Source: CAIMWS01 sp964409245 (GTDB lineage Bacteria > Verrucomicrobiota > Verrucomicrobiia > Limisphaerales > UBA1319). Taken from it: a stretch of DNA of 64,000 nt. How positions within the stretch are numbered: the stretch's first letter is position 1; the number at the start of each line of letters is the position of its first letter. The translations under genes were made by a program, and so were the position numbers. Below the pieces are notes generated by a model. The model searched no databases and was not told the DNA's origin. It saw nothing but the letters and a program-made list of their open reading frames with translations. Positions 52,139 through 61,411 of this stretch are shown here, piece after piece. The DNA lies in assembly GCA_964409245.1 (NCBI GenBank), contig CAYPCQ010000018.1, positions 27,320 through 91,319 of the forward strand. The letters are read 5' to 3'.

Positions 52139-53563
52139 ATGAGAAATGCAAAAGTCGGACTGTTCGGGATCGGTTTGGACGCCTACTGGCCTCAGTTCAA
52201 AGGCCTTAAAGAGCGCCTGGAGGGTTATATCCAAGTGGTTCATGACCGGATCCAGCGGCCGGGTGTGGATGTGGTCAACCTGGGCCTGATCGATAATCCC
52301 CCCAAAGCCCTGGAGGCAGGCCACCGCTTCCGCCAGGAAGACGTGGACCTGATCTTCCTGTATGTTACCACCTACGCCTTATCCTCCACGGTGCTGCCGG
52401 TGGTGCAGCGCGCCCGGGTGCCGGTGATTGTCTTGAATCTTCAGCCCGCTGCCGCCATCGACTATTCCACCTTCAACAAGCTCGGGGACCGCACGAAAAT
52501 GACTGGCGAATGGCTGGCCCACTGCAGTGCCTGCCCGGTGCCCGAGATCGCCAATGTCTTCAACCGCGCCCGCATCGATTTCCACCAGATCACCGGCATG
52601 CTCCATGAGGATCCGCTTTGCTGGCAGGAGGTGGATCATTGGATCGAAGCCGCCCGCGTGGCCAGCGTGATGTTCCATAACCGGCTCGGCCTGATGGGCC
52701 ATTATTATGGTGGCATGTTGGACATCGCCTCCGACCTCACCCAGCACTGCGCCCATTTTGGCGGGCACATGGAAATTGTGGAGGTGGATGAATTGGCGGC
52801 TCTGCGCCGGGACATCCCTGCCAAACAGATCAAAGCGCGCGTGGCCGAGTTCCACCGCGTTTTTGAAGTCCAACCGGATTGCCCCAAACCCGAATTGGAG
52901 CGGGCCGCCCGCACCTCCCTGGCGCTGGACCGCCTCGTCAAAGAACATGACCTGGGCTCCATGGCCTATTATTACATGGGCACCGGCAACGCCGATAACG
53001 AGGACGCCATCAGCTCGATCATCCTGGGCAATTCGCTGCTCACCGCGCGCGGCATTCCGGTGGCCGGCGAATACGAGGTCAAGAACGTCCAGGCCATGAA
53101 GATCATGGATTCCTTCGGAGTGGGTGGCTCGTTCACGGAATACTACGCGATGGACTTCAACGACGATGTTGTGCTGATGGGCCACGATGGCCCCGGCCAT
53201 ATTGCCATCGCCCAAGGCAAAACCAAGGTGCGGCCGCTGTCGGTTTACCACGGGAAAGTGGGGCGCGGCCTGTCAGTCGAAATGTCCGTCAAATACGGGC
53301 CGGTCACCTTGCTGGCCGTGGTGCAAACCGTGGATGGCCGGCTCAAATTGCTCGTCGCGGAGGCCGAATCAGTGGCGGGGCCTATCCTGGAGATTGGCAA
53401 CACGAACAGCCGTTACCGGTTCCAGATCGGCGCACGGAACTTTGTGAACCAATGGAACTTCCACGGCCCCGCGCATCACTGCTCCGTGGGGGTCGGGCAT
53501 ATCGCCCGGAAAATCGAAAAACTGGGCAAACTGCTGCGCATGGAAGTCGTCCGGGTCTGCTGA
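52139..53563 (+). CDS. L-arabinose/L-fucose isomerase family protein
   Basis: A 474-residue cytoplasmic sugar isomerase of the AraA/FucI fold. MRNAKVGLFGIGLDAYWPQF is the Rossmann-like start, VTTYALSSTVLPVVQRA and VIVLNLQPAAAIDY the first domain, and HDGPGHIAIAQGKTKVRPL with FVNQWNFHGPAHHCSVG near the end carry the metal-binding histidines. Length is near AraA (about 500). The ATG at 52139 follows TGAGG; the frame is open further upstream into the divergent gene's leader, but the family homology begins here. It diverges from the redox operon, so a common regulator is possible but no operator was recognised. Exact sugar unknown. Confidence 0.85.
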   Translation: MRNAKVGLFGIGLDAYWPQFKGLKERLEGYIQVVHDRIQRPGVDVVNLGLIDNPPKALEAGHRFRQEDVDLIFLYVTTYALSSTVLPVVQRARVPVIVLNLQPAAAIDYSTFNKLGDRTKMTGEWLAHCSACPVPEIANVFNRARIDFHQITGMLHEDPLCWQEVDHWIEAARVASVMFHNRLGLMGHYYGGMLDIASDLTQHCAHFGGHMEIVEVDELAALRRDIPAKQIKARVAEFHRVFEVQPDCPKPELERAARTSLALDRLVKEHDLGSMAYYYMGTGNADNEDAISSIILGNSLLTARGIPVAGEYEVKNVQAMKIMDSFGVGGSFTEYYAMDFNDDVVLMGHDGPGHIAIAQGKTKVRPLSVYHGKVGRGLSVEMSVKYGPVTLLAVVQTVDGRLKLLVAEAESVAGPILEIGNTNSRYRFQIGARNFVNQWNFHGPAHHCSVGVGHIARKIEKLGKLLRMEVVRVC

Positions 53564-53854
53564 TCCGTTTCTGCTTTGTGGTATTTAGGCTGCCGGGCGC
53601 GCAGCGAGGATTGCAAAGAAATATTTCAGCCTTTGGCAAGTTGAAAAACTGGATTTTCGTTTCCCGGTTTTCGCCGTTGGAATAGCCGTTTCCGGCAGAT
53701 CCAATGGAAAAACCGGGTAACCGGGTATTCCTTTCACAAACTGCTTGCGCCCATCCTGTGCTACAACGCAGAATGCGGGCTGCGCTGACATTGATTGAAA
53801 TACCGGAACCGGTGTGGTCTGGGAAGGGATGGAAGCGCACGAAAGGAATGCACG

Positions 53855-56563
53855 ATGCACAAGGCCTTATGGTGGGTGGTCGGCAGCGCCGCTGTCAGCC
53901 TCGCCAGCGCTCAGGATCTTTACGCCCAGCAGGCTGCCGCGGCCATTGCGGCGGTGGACAGCCATGGGGTGGTTACCAATCTCACAGTCACAGCCTCCGG
54001 AACGGGTTACCTGTCCACGCCATTGGTCACCTTGGGCGGTGGAGGTGGCTCCAATGCCACAGCCCGGGCAAACATGCAGAACGGATCCGTCAAGGGAATC
54101 CAGCTACTCAGTGGCGGTGCCGGCTACACCTCCGCCCCTGCCGTTGGCATCGATCCTCCAGATATGCCGATCTCTGTCCTGGACTTGGGCCGGGGAAATT
54201 CTGTCACGCTTATGAGCGAAATCGGCTCCACCCACGAATTGCAGTCTGCAGAAGCCCTTGGCGATAGCCAGGCTTGGGCCAGTCTCGGCTCCGTGGTGTT
54301 CACCAACAGCACCTGGATTTCCACCAATACCAACGCCAGCGCCTCCAGCCAGCGTTATTACCGGGCATTATTACGGGGCTACGAACGGCCCGCCGCGCCC
54401 GTCGGCATGGTATGGCTGCCCCCGGGTGTTTTCCAGATGGGCACCCCGGCCTCCGATCCGGATTTTTTTGCCAACGAAGGCCCCCAAACCACAGTGCGGT
54501 TGAGCCAGGGGTTTTTCCTTGGCCGAAAAGAGGTTACCCAAGGGGAATACGCGGCTCTGGCAGGCACGAACGGATCGACCTTCAAGGGGAATCCTGACTT
54601 GCCGGTGGAGACTGTGAGTTGGAGTGAGGCGGTCGCCTTTTGCGACAAATTGACGCAGCGGGAGCAGTCAGCTGGACGCATCCCGGCCACTTGGCGCTTC
54701 CGTTTACCCTCCGAGGCGGAGTGGGAATATGCCGCCCGTGCGGGAAACACAAACCGGTTCGGCTTTGCCGGAGATGCCATCGACGAAAATGCCTGGCTGG
54801 CGGACAACAGTTTGGGAACCACCCACGGAGTGGGGCAAAAACGCCCTAATGCCTGGGGGCTGTTTGACCTGGCGGGCAACGTGGCGGAGTGGTGTTCCGA
54901 TGTTTATGGCAGCTACCCGGGACGCAGAACCGTGGATCCCTTGGGGGCCATGATCGGCCAGGCCCGGATCGTGCGGGGCGGAAGCGGGTCAACCCCGGCA
55001 TCCTTCTGCCGGGCGGCGGCACGGGACGCCCGGAACAGCCTGGGATACAGGGATGCATGGGTGGGATTCCGGGTGGCGCTGGCTTATGCCCGGCCGGAGC
55101 CGCCGGTTGAATTGGCAGCCGTAGGTGGAACCATTTCCGGCAAGGTAACCCTCAAGGACAGCAGCTACCCGGTGGCCGGGATGGCAATATGCCTGCTGGA
55201 GGCAAACGGCCTGGCAGACACAGGCAATCCGCCGAACAACCGGACCGTTTTTTTGGCTGCCTCAACCACTGGCCTTGATGGCTCTTATGCTTTCAACAAC
55301 GTCCAACCCGGCGATTACACCGTGCTGCCGATGACCTCCGGAATAGTCGCAGGCTGGCAGTGGGATTGGGATGGGAAATCGGATCCACCGCTGCTGGCCG
55401 TGAACAACGATCAACGCATCGTTAATTTTGCCGCTCAAGATCCTGCGATGTTGGAGTGGGGCGAGTCGGGGCAGTTCCATGTCAAAATCTGGATGGTCAA
55501 TATCCCCCTTGAAAATGACCGCCTTGACTTGTTGGCAAACCGGATCGATTGGACCGTCAGCGACCCCTCGTTTTATCGTTTTACCTCCCTTCGGAAGACT
55601 GCCGATTACTACTCTCCGGTATTGTGTGGGGCCATGTTTAATCTATCGGCGGATTATGGATACGCGGCATCATTTCATATCTTGGATAACCTGTTTCAAT
55701 TGGAGTTTCAAGACGATCATCGCGTTCGCTGGGAACGATTCCTGATGCTGCCCCTTACCGACTGCCCCGAGAACTCGCTGTTCACATGGGATTATTTAAC
55801 GGGTGAACTGAAACGGGACGACTCCGCAGTTGCTCCCGGCATGGTATGGATTCCGCCCGGGACATTTACGATGGGGAGTCCCGATCCTGAGCTTGGGCGG
55901 GAGGCTATCGAGGGTCCCCAAACCAAGGTGACCATGACGCGGGGATTTTGGATCAGCCCCTACGAAACCACCCAGGTTGAGTATGAATCGATAATGGGCA
56001 ACAATCCTTCCATGGCACCACGGCATCCGCTGCTTCCGGTAAACATGGTGTCCTGGATGGACGCCACCAATTATTGCGGAAAACTGACCAAGCGGGCGCG
56101 CGAAGCAGGCCGGCTGCCGGCTGGTTATGTTTTCCGCTTGCCGACCGAGGCCGAGTGGGAATACACGTGCCGGGCGGGAACCGCCACCGCCACCGCCTTT
56201 GGGGCCAGCCTCAGTTCAAGCCAGGCGAATTTCAATGGGGCAGATCCATATGGCGGAGCTGTCCGCGGGCCAAGTTTGGGTAATACAATCCAGATGGATT
56301 CTTATGCTCCGAATGCTTGGGGTTTGTATAATATGCATGGCAATGTCATGGAGTGGTGCCTGGATGCCAATTACAAATATGACGGCGGACGCGTAGCCGA
56401 TCCTCGAGGCATATTCGGTTACGGCTACCGCGCTCTCCGCGGAGGCAGCTTCTTGTCCTCGGGCAATAGCTGCCGTTCAGCTTGCCGAAAGGTCGAGTTG
56501 CTTTACAAAATACAACCCGTGACAGGCTTCCGCAAGGTTCTCGCTCCGGAGCTTGTGTTTTAA
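53855..56563 (+). CDS. secreted protein with two SUMF1/FGE-like domains
   Basis: A 902-residue exported protein, start ATG 53855 with GAAAGGA eight bases upstream; signal ALWWVVGSAAVSLASAQ. Residues about 30-180 form a glycine-rich repeat module like those in the 39.5-kb protein (GGAGYTSAP, LGGGGGSNATA). First SUMF domain about 185-425 (GMVWLPPGVFQMGTP, RLPSEAEWEYAARAG, DLAGNVAEWCSD). Next a carboxypeptidase-regulatory-like module (ISGKVTLKDSSYPVAGMAIC, GLDGSYAFNNVQPGDY). Second SUMF domain about 665-900 (GTFTMGSPDPELG, RLPTEAEWEYTCRAG, MHGNVMEWCLD, ALRGGSFLSSGNSCRSACRK). The catalytic Cys pair of FGE is not evident in either, so a non-catalytic binding or hydroxylation-type role is more likely. 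Two SUMF domains in one chain is unusual. Confidence 0.82.
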   Translation: MHKALWWVVGSAAVSLASAQDLYAQQAAAAIAAVDSHGVVTNLTVTASGTGYLSTPLVTLGGGGGSNATARANMQNGSVKGIQLLSGGAGYTSAPAVGIDPPDMPISVLDLGRGNSVTLMSEIGSTHELQSAEALGDSQAWASLGSVVFTNSTWISTNTNASASSQRYYRALLRGYERPAAPVGMVWLPPGVFQMGTPASDPDFFANEGPQTTVRLSQGFFLGRKEVTQGEYAALAGTNGSTFKGNPDLPVETVSWSEAVAFCDKLTQREQSAGRIPATWRFRLPSEAEWEYAARAGNTNRFGFAGDAIDENAWLADNSLGTTHGVGQKRPNAWGLFDLAGNVAEWCSDVYGSYPGRRTVDPLGAMIGQARIVRGGSGSTPASFCRAAARDARNSLGYRDAWVGFRVALAYARPEPPVELAAVGGTISGKVTLKDSSYPVAGMAICLLEANGLADTGNPPNNRTVFLAASTTGLDGSYAFNNVQPGDYTVLPMTSGIVAGWQWDWDGKSDPPLLAVNNDQRIVNFAAQDPAMLEWGESGQFHVKIWMVNIPLENDRLDLLANRIDWTVSDPSFYRFTSLRKTADYYSPVLCGAMFNLSADYGYAASFHILDNLFQLEFQDDHRVRWERFLMLPLTDCPENSLFTWDYLTGELKRDDSAVAPGMVWIPPGTFTMGSPDPELGREAIEGPQTKVTMTRGFWISPYETTQVEYESIMGNNPSMAPRHPLLPVNMVSWMDATNYCGKLTKRAREAGRLPAGYVFRLPTEAEWEYTCRAGTATATAFGASLSSSQANFNGADPYGGAVRGPSLGNTIQMDSYAPNAWGLYNMHGNVMEWCLDANYKYDGGRVADPRGIFGYGYRALRGGSFLSSGNSCRSACRKVELLYKIQPVTGFRKVLAPELVF

Positions 56564-56773
56564 GTTGGGCGGGGGAAAATAAACCGGAGTTGCTGTTTCC
56601 CGTTGTTAAGCTGCTATTGGACATTGCAGCAGGTTGAACTGGCCGCTCATTTGCTTCGGTATGCGGGGCGCCAGGACCAGGGATTGCATGGGTCGGCGAT
56701 GGGCTGAAATGCCAGGTTTGTGCCCGGGATCATGCTTTGCAAGTCCGCTGCCATCCCCTAGAGTGGCCGCCGA

Positions 56774-59329
56774 ATGGCCATCACGCTATATGATTTCATG
56801 CCCCGCGGGGACGAGTTCGGCAACGACCTGTTGCTGGGCCGGTTCCTCGAATATGTGGAGAGCAAACAGCTGCAGTTGTATCCCGCCCAGGAAGCCGCCA
56901 TCCTGGAGCTGTTCGAGGAGAAAAACGTGATCCTCAACACGCCCACCGGCTCCGGCAAGTCCCTGGTGGCGGCGGCGTTGCAGTTCAAGTCCTTGGTGCA
57001 AGGCAAACGCTCGGTTTACACCTGCCCCATCAAGGCGCTGGTGAATGAGAAATGGATGAACTTGTGCCGGGAATTCGGGCCGGAAAACGTCGGCCTCAGC
57101 ACCGGCGACGCCACCGTGAATCATGAGGCCCCCGTCCTGTGCTGCACGGCCGAGATCCTGGCCAACATCGCCCTGCGCGAGGGCCCCCAAGCCAACATCC
57201 AGGATGTCATCATGGATGAGTTCCACTACTACGCCGACCGGGAGCGCGGCGTAGCCTGGCAGGTGCCCTTGCTGACGCTTCCCCAGTGCCGGTTTCTCCT
57301 GATGTCCGCCACGCTGGGCGACACCACCTTTTTCGAGGAGGAGCTGACCCGGCTCAACGGCCGGCCCACGGTCACCGTGGCCTCGCGGGACCGGCCCGTG
57401 CCCCTGGATTTCTCCTATGCGGAAACCACCCTGGCCCAAACCCTGGAAAAACTGGTGGCGGGCGGCCAGAGCCCGGTTTATGTGGTCCACTTCACCCAGT
57501 TGGAGGCCGCGCAAAGCGCCCAGGATTTCACCAGCCTGAATGTATGCACCCGCGAGGAGAAAAGCGCTTTGACCGCCGCCCTGGAAAATTTCAAGTTCAC
57601 GAGCCCTTATGGGCCGGAAATCAAGCGCTGGCTGAAGCAGGGCATTGGCTTGCATCACGCCGGGCTGCTGCCCAAATACCGGGTGCTGGCCGAACAACTG
57701 GCCCAGCAAGGCCTCCTGAAAATCATTTGCGGCACGGATACCCTGGGGGCGGGCATCAACATGCCGATCCGCACGGTCCTGTTCACCCGCCTATGCAAGT
57801 TTGACGGCGAAAAAACCGGCATCCTCAGCGCCCGGGATTTCCACCAGATCTGCGGCCGCGCGGGCCGCAAGGGATTCGACGACCGTGGCTGGGTGGTGGC
57901 CCAGGCCCCGGAGCACGTCATCGAAAACCTCCAACTGGAACAGAAACAGGCGCGGGACGGCAAAAAATTTGTGAAGCGCCGCCAGCCTGAACGGAATTTT
58001 GTCAATTGGGACAAAAACACCTACGTGCGGCTGCAGAGCGCTCCCCCGGAGCGGCTCACCTCGCGTTTCCAGGTCACCCACGGGATGCTGCTCAATGTGC
58101 TGAGCCGCAAAGGGGATGGCTGCCAGGCCATGCGCAACCTCGTGGTTCAATGCCATGAGTCTCCCAAAACCAAAAAAGCCCACACCAAGCGCGCCTGGCA
58201 GCTATTCCGTTCCCTGGTGGATCGCAAGATCATCGAGTTCATCCCGCCCGGCGAGGATGGCGCTTACCTCCGGGTGAACGTGGATCTGCAGGAAGATTTC
58301 TCGATGGACCAAACCCTGTCCCTTTACCTGCTGGAAACGCTCCCGCTCATCGATCCCCAGGCGCCTGATTACGCCCTGATCCTGCTGACCCTGGTGGAAT
58401 CCATCCTGGAAAATCCGGAGGCGATCCTCCGCAAGCAACTGGATAAGGTCAAAGGCCAGGCCGTTGCCCAGATGAAAGCCGAAGGCTTGGATTACAACCA
58501 GCGGATGGAGGAATTGGAGAAGCTGGAATATCCCAAGCCCAACCGCGAGTTCATTTACTCCAGTTTCAACGCCTTTTCCGACCGCCATCCGTGGGTGGGC
58601 CAGGAAAACATCCGCCCCAAATCCATCGCCCGCGAAATGTTCGAGTCGTTCCGCTCCTTTGCCGATTACGTGAAGGATTATGAATTGCAGCGGTCAGAGG
58701 GCCTGCTCCTGCGGCACTTATCCCGGGTGCATAAGGTGCTGACGCAAACCGTCCCGGATGCCGCCAAAAACGACACCGCCCGCGAAATGGAGCTTTACCT
58801 GGGCACCATGATCATCCAGGTCGATTCCAGCCTCCTGGATGAGTGGGAGAAAATGCGCGATCCCACTTACCAGCCCAAAGCCGCCGCCTCCCCTGCCCCA
58901 TCCCTGGACGCCGCCGACTCCATCCCGGACATCACGAAGGATCCCAAAGCGTTCACCGCCGAAATCCGCAACCTCATTTTCAGCTTCCTCCGCGGCCTGG
59001 TCATCAGCGACTACGATGCCGCCCTGGCCAACCTGGCCTTCCCGGAGGATGCCGATGGCCAGCCATGGAACGTCGATCGCCTGCGGCTGGCGATGGATCA
59101 ATACTATGGCGACCATTCCCAGCTTTGCCTGAATCCCAACGCACGCAACATCCGCCACACCTACGTGATCCCGTCCGAGGATAAAACCTCCTGGAAAATC
59201 CAGCAAATGCTGGTGGATCCCGAGGACCACAATGATTGGGTGGCCGAGTTTGAGGTCAACCTGGCCCAATCCAAAGCCACCGGTTCACCCGTGCTCAAGC
59301 TGAACAAACTGGCGCAGCTTGCGGCCTGA
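56774..59329 (+). CDS. DEAD/DEAH-box helicase with DUF3516-like C-terminal region
   Basis: An 851-residue superfamily 2 helicase of the Ski2/HelY type. Motif I TPTGSGKS (about 56-63), motif Ia YTCPIKALVNEK, motif II DEFH at 148-151, motif III LMSATLGD, motif IV-V region CGTDTLGAGINMP and motif VI QICGRAGRKGFDDRG (about 358). The C-terminal 450 residues look like DUF3516, found in actinobacterial and other bacterial RNA-helicase-like proteins; it is helical and charged. The enzyme probably unwinds RNA or DNA 3'-5' using ATP; the precise target is unknown. Start ATG 56774, no strong ribosome site. Four more genes follow downstream on the same strand. Confidence 0.85.
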   Translation: MAITLYDFMPRGDEFGNDLLLGRFLEYVESKQLQLYPAQEAAILELFEEKNVILNTPTGSGKSLVAAALQFKSLVQGKRSVYTCPIKALVNEKWMNLCREFGPENVGLSTGDATVNHEAPVLCCTAEILANIALREGPQANIQDVIMDEFHYYADRERGVAWQVPLLTLPQCRFLLMSATLGDTTFFEEELTRLNGRPTVTVASRDRPVPLDFSYAETTLAQTLEKLVAGGQSPVYVVHFTQLEAAQSAQDFTSLNVCTREEKSALTAALENFKFTSPYGPEIKRWLKQGIGLHHAGLLPKYRVLAEQLAQQGLLKIICGTDTLGAGINMPIRTVLFTRLCKFDGEKTGILSARDFHQICGRAGRKGFDDRGWVVAQAPEHVIENLQLEQKQARDGKKFVKRRQPERNFVNWDKNTYVRLQSAPPERLTSRFQVTHGMLLNVLSRKGDGCQAMRNLVVQCHESPKTKKAHTKRAWQLFRSLVDRKIIEFIPPGEDGAYLRVNVDLQEDFSMDQTLSLYLLETLPLIDPQAPDYALILLTLVESILENPEAILRKQLDKVKGQAVAQMKAEGLDYNQRMEELEKLEYPKPNREFIYSSFNAFSDRHPWVGQENIRPKSIAREMFESFRSFADYVKDYELQRSEGLLLRHLSRVHKVLTQTVPDAAKNDTAREMELYLGTMIIQVDSSLLDEWEKMRDPTYQPKAAASPAPSLDAADSIPDITKDPKAFTAEIRNLIFSFLRGLVISDYDAALANLAFPEDADGQPWNVDRLRLAMDQYYGDHSQLCLNPNARNIRHTYVIPSEDKTSWKIQQMLVDPEDHNDWVAEFEVNLAQSKATGSPVLKLNKLAQLAA

Positions 59330-59450
59330 TGGCCCCGGCTTTTTTCTTTGAGCAGCAGGTGGTTGGCAGGAACCAATTTGTTCGGCGCAGAGGGCCGGAT
59401 GGGGACAAGCACGGCTTTACATCACCCCCGGTTGCCGATAGAGTTTTCCC

Positions 59451-60143
59451 ATGGCTTCAGAATTTGATCCAATTGAGTTGGATGGCACCAAGTTTAGCAG
59501 TCAGAAAAAGATGTCCGAGCCGCCCATCTCAGCGGGGTTCACGGACTTGGAGCGGCGTTTGACGAATCGTCCGCCGACCCGGGAGGAATTGGAGCAAAAG
59601 GTGGGGGAAACCGTCACTAAACTGGCAGAGCTGAAGCGGGCCCAGGAGTCGTTGGAACGGGAGCGGGCCGCCCTGGAGGAAGCCCGGCGGCGCCAGGTCG
59701 AATTTCAGAGCGGGCGGGAGGAAATGGTCCAGCACCTCACCCGCGGCATCGGCCTGCTGACGGAGACCGAATTCAAAGCCCGCCGCGACGCGGACCAAAT
59801 GCTGCGCACGCTCGTCGATCTGCGCGAGTCGCTCGCAAAGGTTCAGAATATCAATCCCGAGACGTGGTCTTCGGACAGTTACGGCGACGAGGTCACCAAG
59901 GCGCTTACCGCCATTGAAAATGCCCGGATGGAGTGGAACTCCGCCTTGTTGAAATGGCCCATACTCACCGAAAAACCGGCGGTTGACGAAACCAAAACCT
60001 CCCCCTTCCAGCCGGCGAATGCCACCTGGTGGCGCCAGCCGTTTTGGAAACTATGCCAGCTGGGTTTCGCCCTGACCTGGCCCCTGGCCCTGGTTGCCCT
60101 GATTGCTTTAATCCTGTTTTGCGTCCGGCTTTTTCAAAAGTGA
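59451..60143 (+). CDS. coiled-coil protein with C-terminal membrane span
   Basis: A 230-residue protein. Residues 40-130 are a long charged coiled coil (PPTREELEQKVGETVTKLAE, LERERAALEEARRRQVEFQS), then a helical region, and a single C-terminal membrane span (FALTWPLALVALIALILFCV) with a short basic tail. No signal peptide, so it is tail-anchored with its coiled coil in the cytoplasm. I do not recognise a family. It is nine bases upstream of another small tail-anchored protein, suggesting that the two work together. Confidence 0.6.
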   Translation: MASEFDPIELDGTKFSSQKKMSEPPISAGFTDLERRLTNRPPTREELEQKVGETVTKLAELKRAQESLERERAALEEARRRQVEFQSGREEMVQHLTRGIGLLTETEFKARRDADQMLRTLVDLRESLAKVQNINPETWSSDSYGDEVTKALTAIENARMEWNSALLKWPILTEKPAVDETKTSPFQPANATWWRQPFWKLCQLGFALTWPLALVALIALILFCVRLFQK

Positions 60144-60152
60144 TGCCCCGGC

Positions 60153-60674
60153 ATGGGATTCTTTAAAAAGAAACGTGATCCCATCTCCGAACGAAGCCGC
60201 CTTCTGGAGGAGAAGCTGGCCTCGGTTCAGGATGAAATCAAGCGTCTCAAGGCGGATCTGCTGCTTAACCAGGAGTCCAAGCAGGAGTCCAAGTCCCGCC
60301 AGATGCATTATCGGTCCACAGCCAGGCCTCCCATCAACGGTCCACAGCCCACCCCCGGCGGTTCCCGGGATTCCATTTTCGAGAAAGTCGAACCCATCTC
60401 CGCCCAGGGGCTGGACCATCCCCTCATCACGCCGCCCAAGCCGGAGGAACTGATCCCGCGCAAAAAAACTCCGTGGCGCCGGCTGGTGGACTTTTTGCGT
60501 TCACCCCAGCCCTCCAACCCCCGGCTGCTCAACCTGCTGGCAGCGGGCAATATCCACGGGCTGCGCCAGCTGCGCCATGAGAAACGGGTGGCGCGGAACC
60601 AGTTCCTGGTCACCGTGGCGATTTTCATCCTCGTTTTGCTGGGGGTTCTTTCGTTCATCTTCCGGAAGCGTTAA
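60153..60674 (+). CDS. tail-anchored hypothetical protein
   Basis: A 173-residue protein beginning MGFFKKKRDPISERSRLLEE, with a short coiled coil (about 15-45), a low-complexity proline-rich middle, and one C-terminal membrane span (FLVTVAIFILVLLGVLSFI) ending in FRKR. Like its upstream neighbour it should face the cytoplasm. It starts 9 bp after that gene and ends 4 bp before ogt, so it is part of the same transcription unit. No family recognised. Confidence 0.6.
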   Translation: MGFFKKKRDPISERSRLLEEKLASVQDEIKRLKADLLLNQESKQESKSRQMHYRSTARPPINGPQPTPGGSRDSIFEKVEPISAQGLDHPLITPPKPEELIPRKKTPWRRLVDFLRSPQPSNPRLLNLLAAGNIHGLRQLRHEKRVARNQFLVTVAIFILVLLGVLSFIFRKR

Positions 60675-60678
60675 TCTC

Positions 60679-61200
60679 ATGAGCCTTTATTGGATCCCGA
60701 TTCCCACCCCGGATGGCCAATTTGCGGCAGGCTTTGCCGCCACCGGGCTGGCCCGGGTGGAATTCCCTCAATCGGTCTCCCCCAGCCTGGAATTTGAAAC
60801 CGGACCCCGCCCGCCACGGGCATGGCTGGACTGGACCGCGGCCGCCTTGCGCCAGATCCTCGTGGCGGAAATCCCGGCCAAACTGCCGCCGCTGGATATG
60901 CCCTCCGGCACGGATTTTCAGCAAAGGGTGTGGCGGGCATTACTGCAGGTGCCCCGGGGCCAGACGCAGACTTACGGCCACATTGCGGCACAAATCCACC
61001 GGCCTGCCGCCTGCCGCGCCGTGGGCGCTGCCTGCGGGGCCAATCCCATCCCGGTTTTGATTCCCTGCCATCGGGTGGTTCCCGCCAATTACCAGCCCGG
61101 CGGGCCGCACCTGGGTGGATTCAGCGGTGGCTTGCATTGGAAAAAATTGCTGTTGGAGAGGGAATGCCGCGCACTCAAGATTTCCCTCCCCGCTCGCTGA
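60679..61200 (+). CDS. ogt: methylated-DNA--protein-cysteine methyltransferase
   Basis: A 173-residue O6-alkylguanine-DNA alkyltransferase that repairs O6-methylguanine by transfer to its own cysteine. The active site is PCHRVV with Cys130, preceded by NPIPVLI and followed by GGFSGGLHWKKLLLERE. The helix-turn-helix/Arg-finger region QRVWRALLQVPRGQTQTYG is intact. Length is that of Ogt (171), without an Ada-type N-terminal domain. The ATG at 60679 starts 4 bp after the previous gene's stop. Its 3' end overlaps the convergent small membrane gene by 26 bp. Confidence 0.93.
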   Translation: MSLYWIPIPTPDGQFAAGFAATGLARVEFPQSVSPSLEFETGPRPPRAWLDWTAAALRQILVAEIPAKLPPLDMPSGTDFQQRVWRALLQVPRGQTQTYGHIAAQIHRPAACRAVGAACGANPIPVLIPCHRVVPANYQPGGPHLGGFSGGLHWKKLLLERECRALKISLPAR

Positions 61201-61411
61201 TCCACAGTTTAATGCCGGTGATGGCCCCGAAGAAGGCCACTTGCAGCGCCAGGCAGCCCGCGATTCCCCACCCCAGCCCCATGGCTCCGCCAGCCCAGAG
61301 CAACACGCTGCCACCGGCCAGTTAACCGCCCAGGTCAAACTCTTGTTCGCCCAGCCGGTAATAAAAAACCGCGCAGGCGATCAGTATCAGCAGATCGAAA
61401 TAGCCGGTCAT
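61175..61411 (-). pseudogene. small membrane protein gene with an in-frame TAA
   Basis: The reading frame from ATG 61411 to TGA at 61177-61175 has 78 sense positions, interrupted only by a TAA at 61324-61322. The first 29 residues start MTGYFDLLILIACAVFYYRL and end GEQEFDLGG. The 48 residues after the stop have a membrane-type sequence (AMGLGWGIAGCLALQVAFFG, then ITGIKLWISERGGKS). The start codon overlaps the stop of the upstream methyltransferase gene as ATGA, a typical coupling that argues for a real gene. A third reading is that two small proteins are made, the second from GTG near 61307. No family recognised. Confidence 0.6.

Noticed and set aside
53663..53717. inverted repeat CCCGGTTTTC / GAAAAACCGGG after the isomerase gene
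   Set aside because: The loop is long (about 34 nt) and one arm has an extra A; not a convincing terminator.
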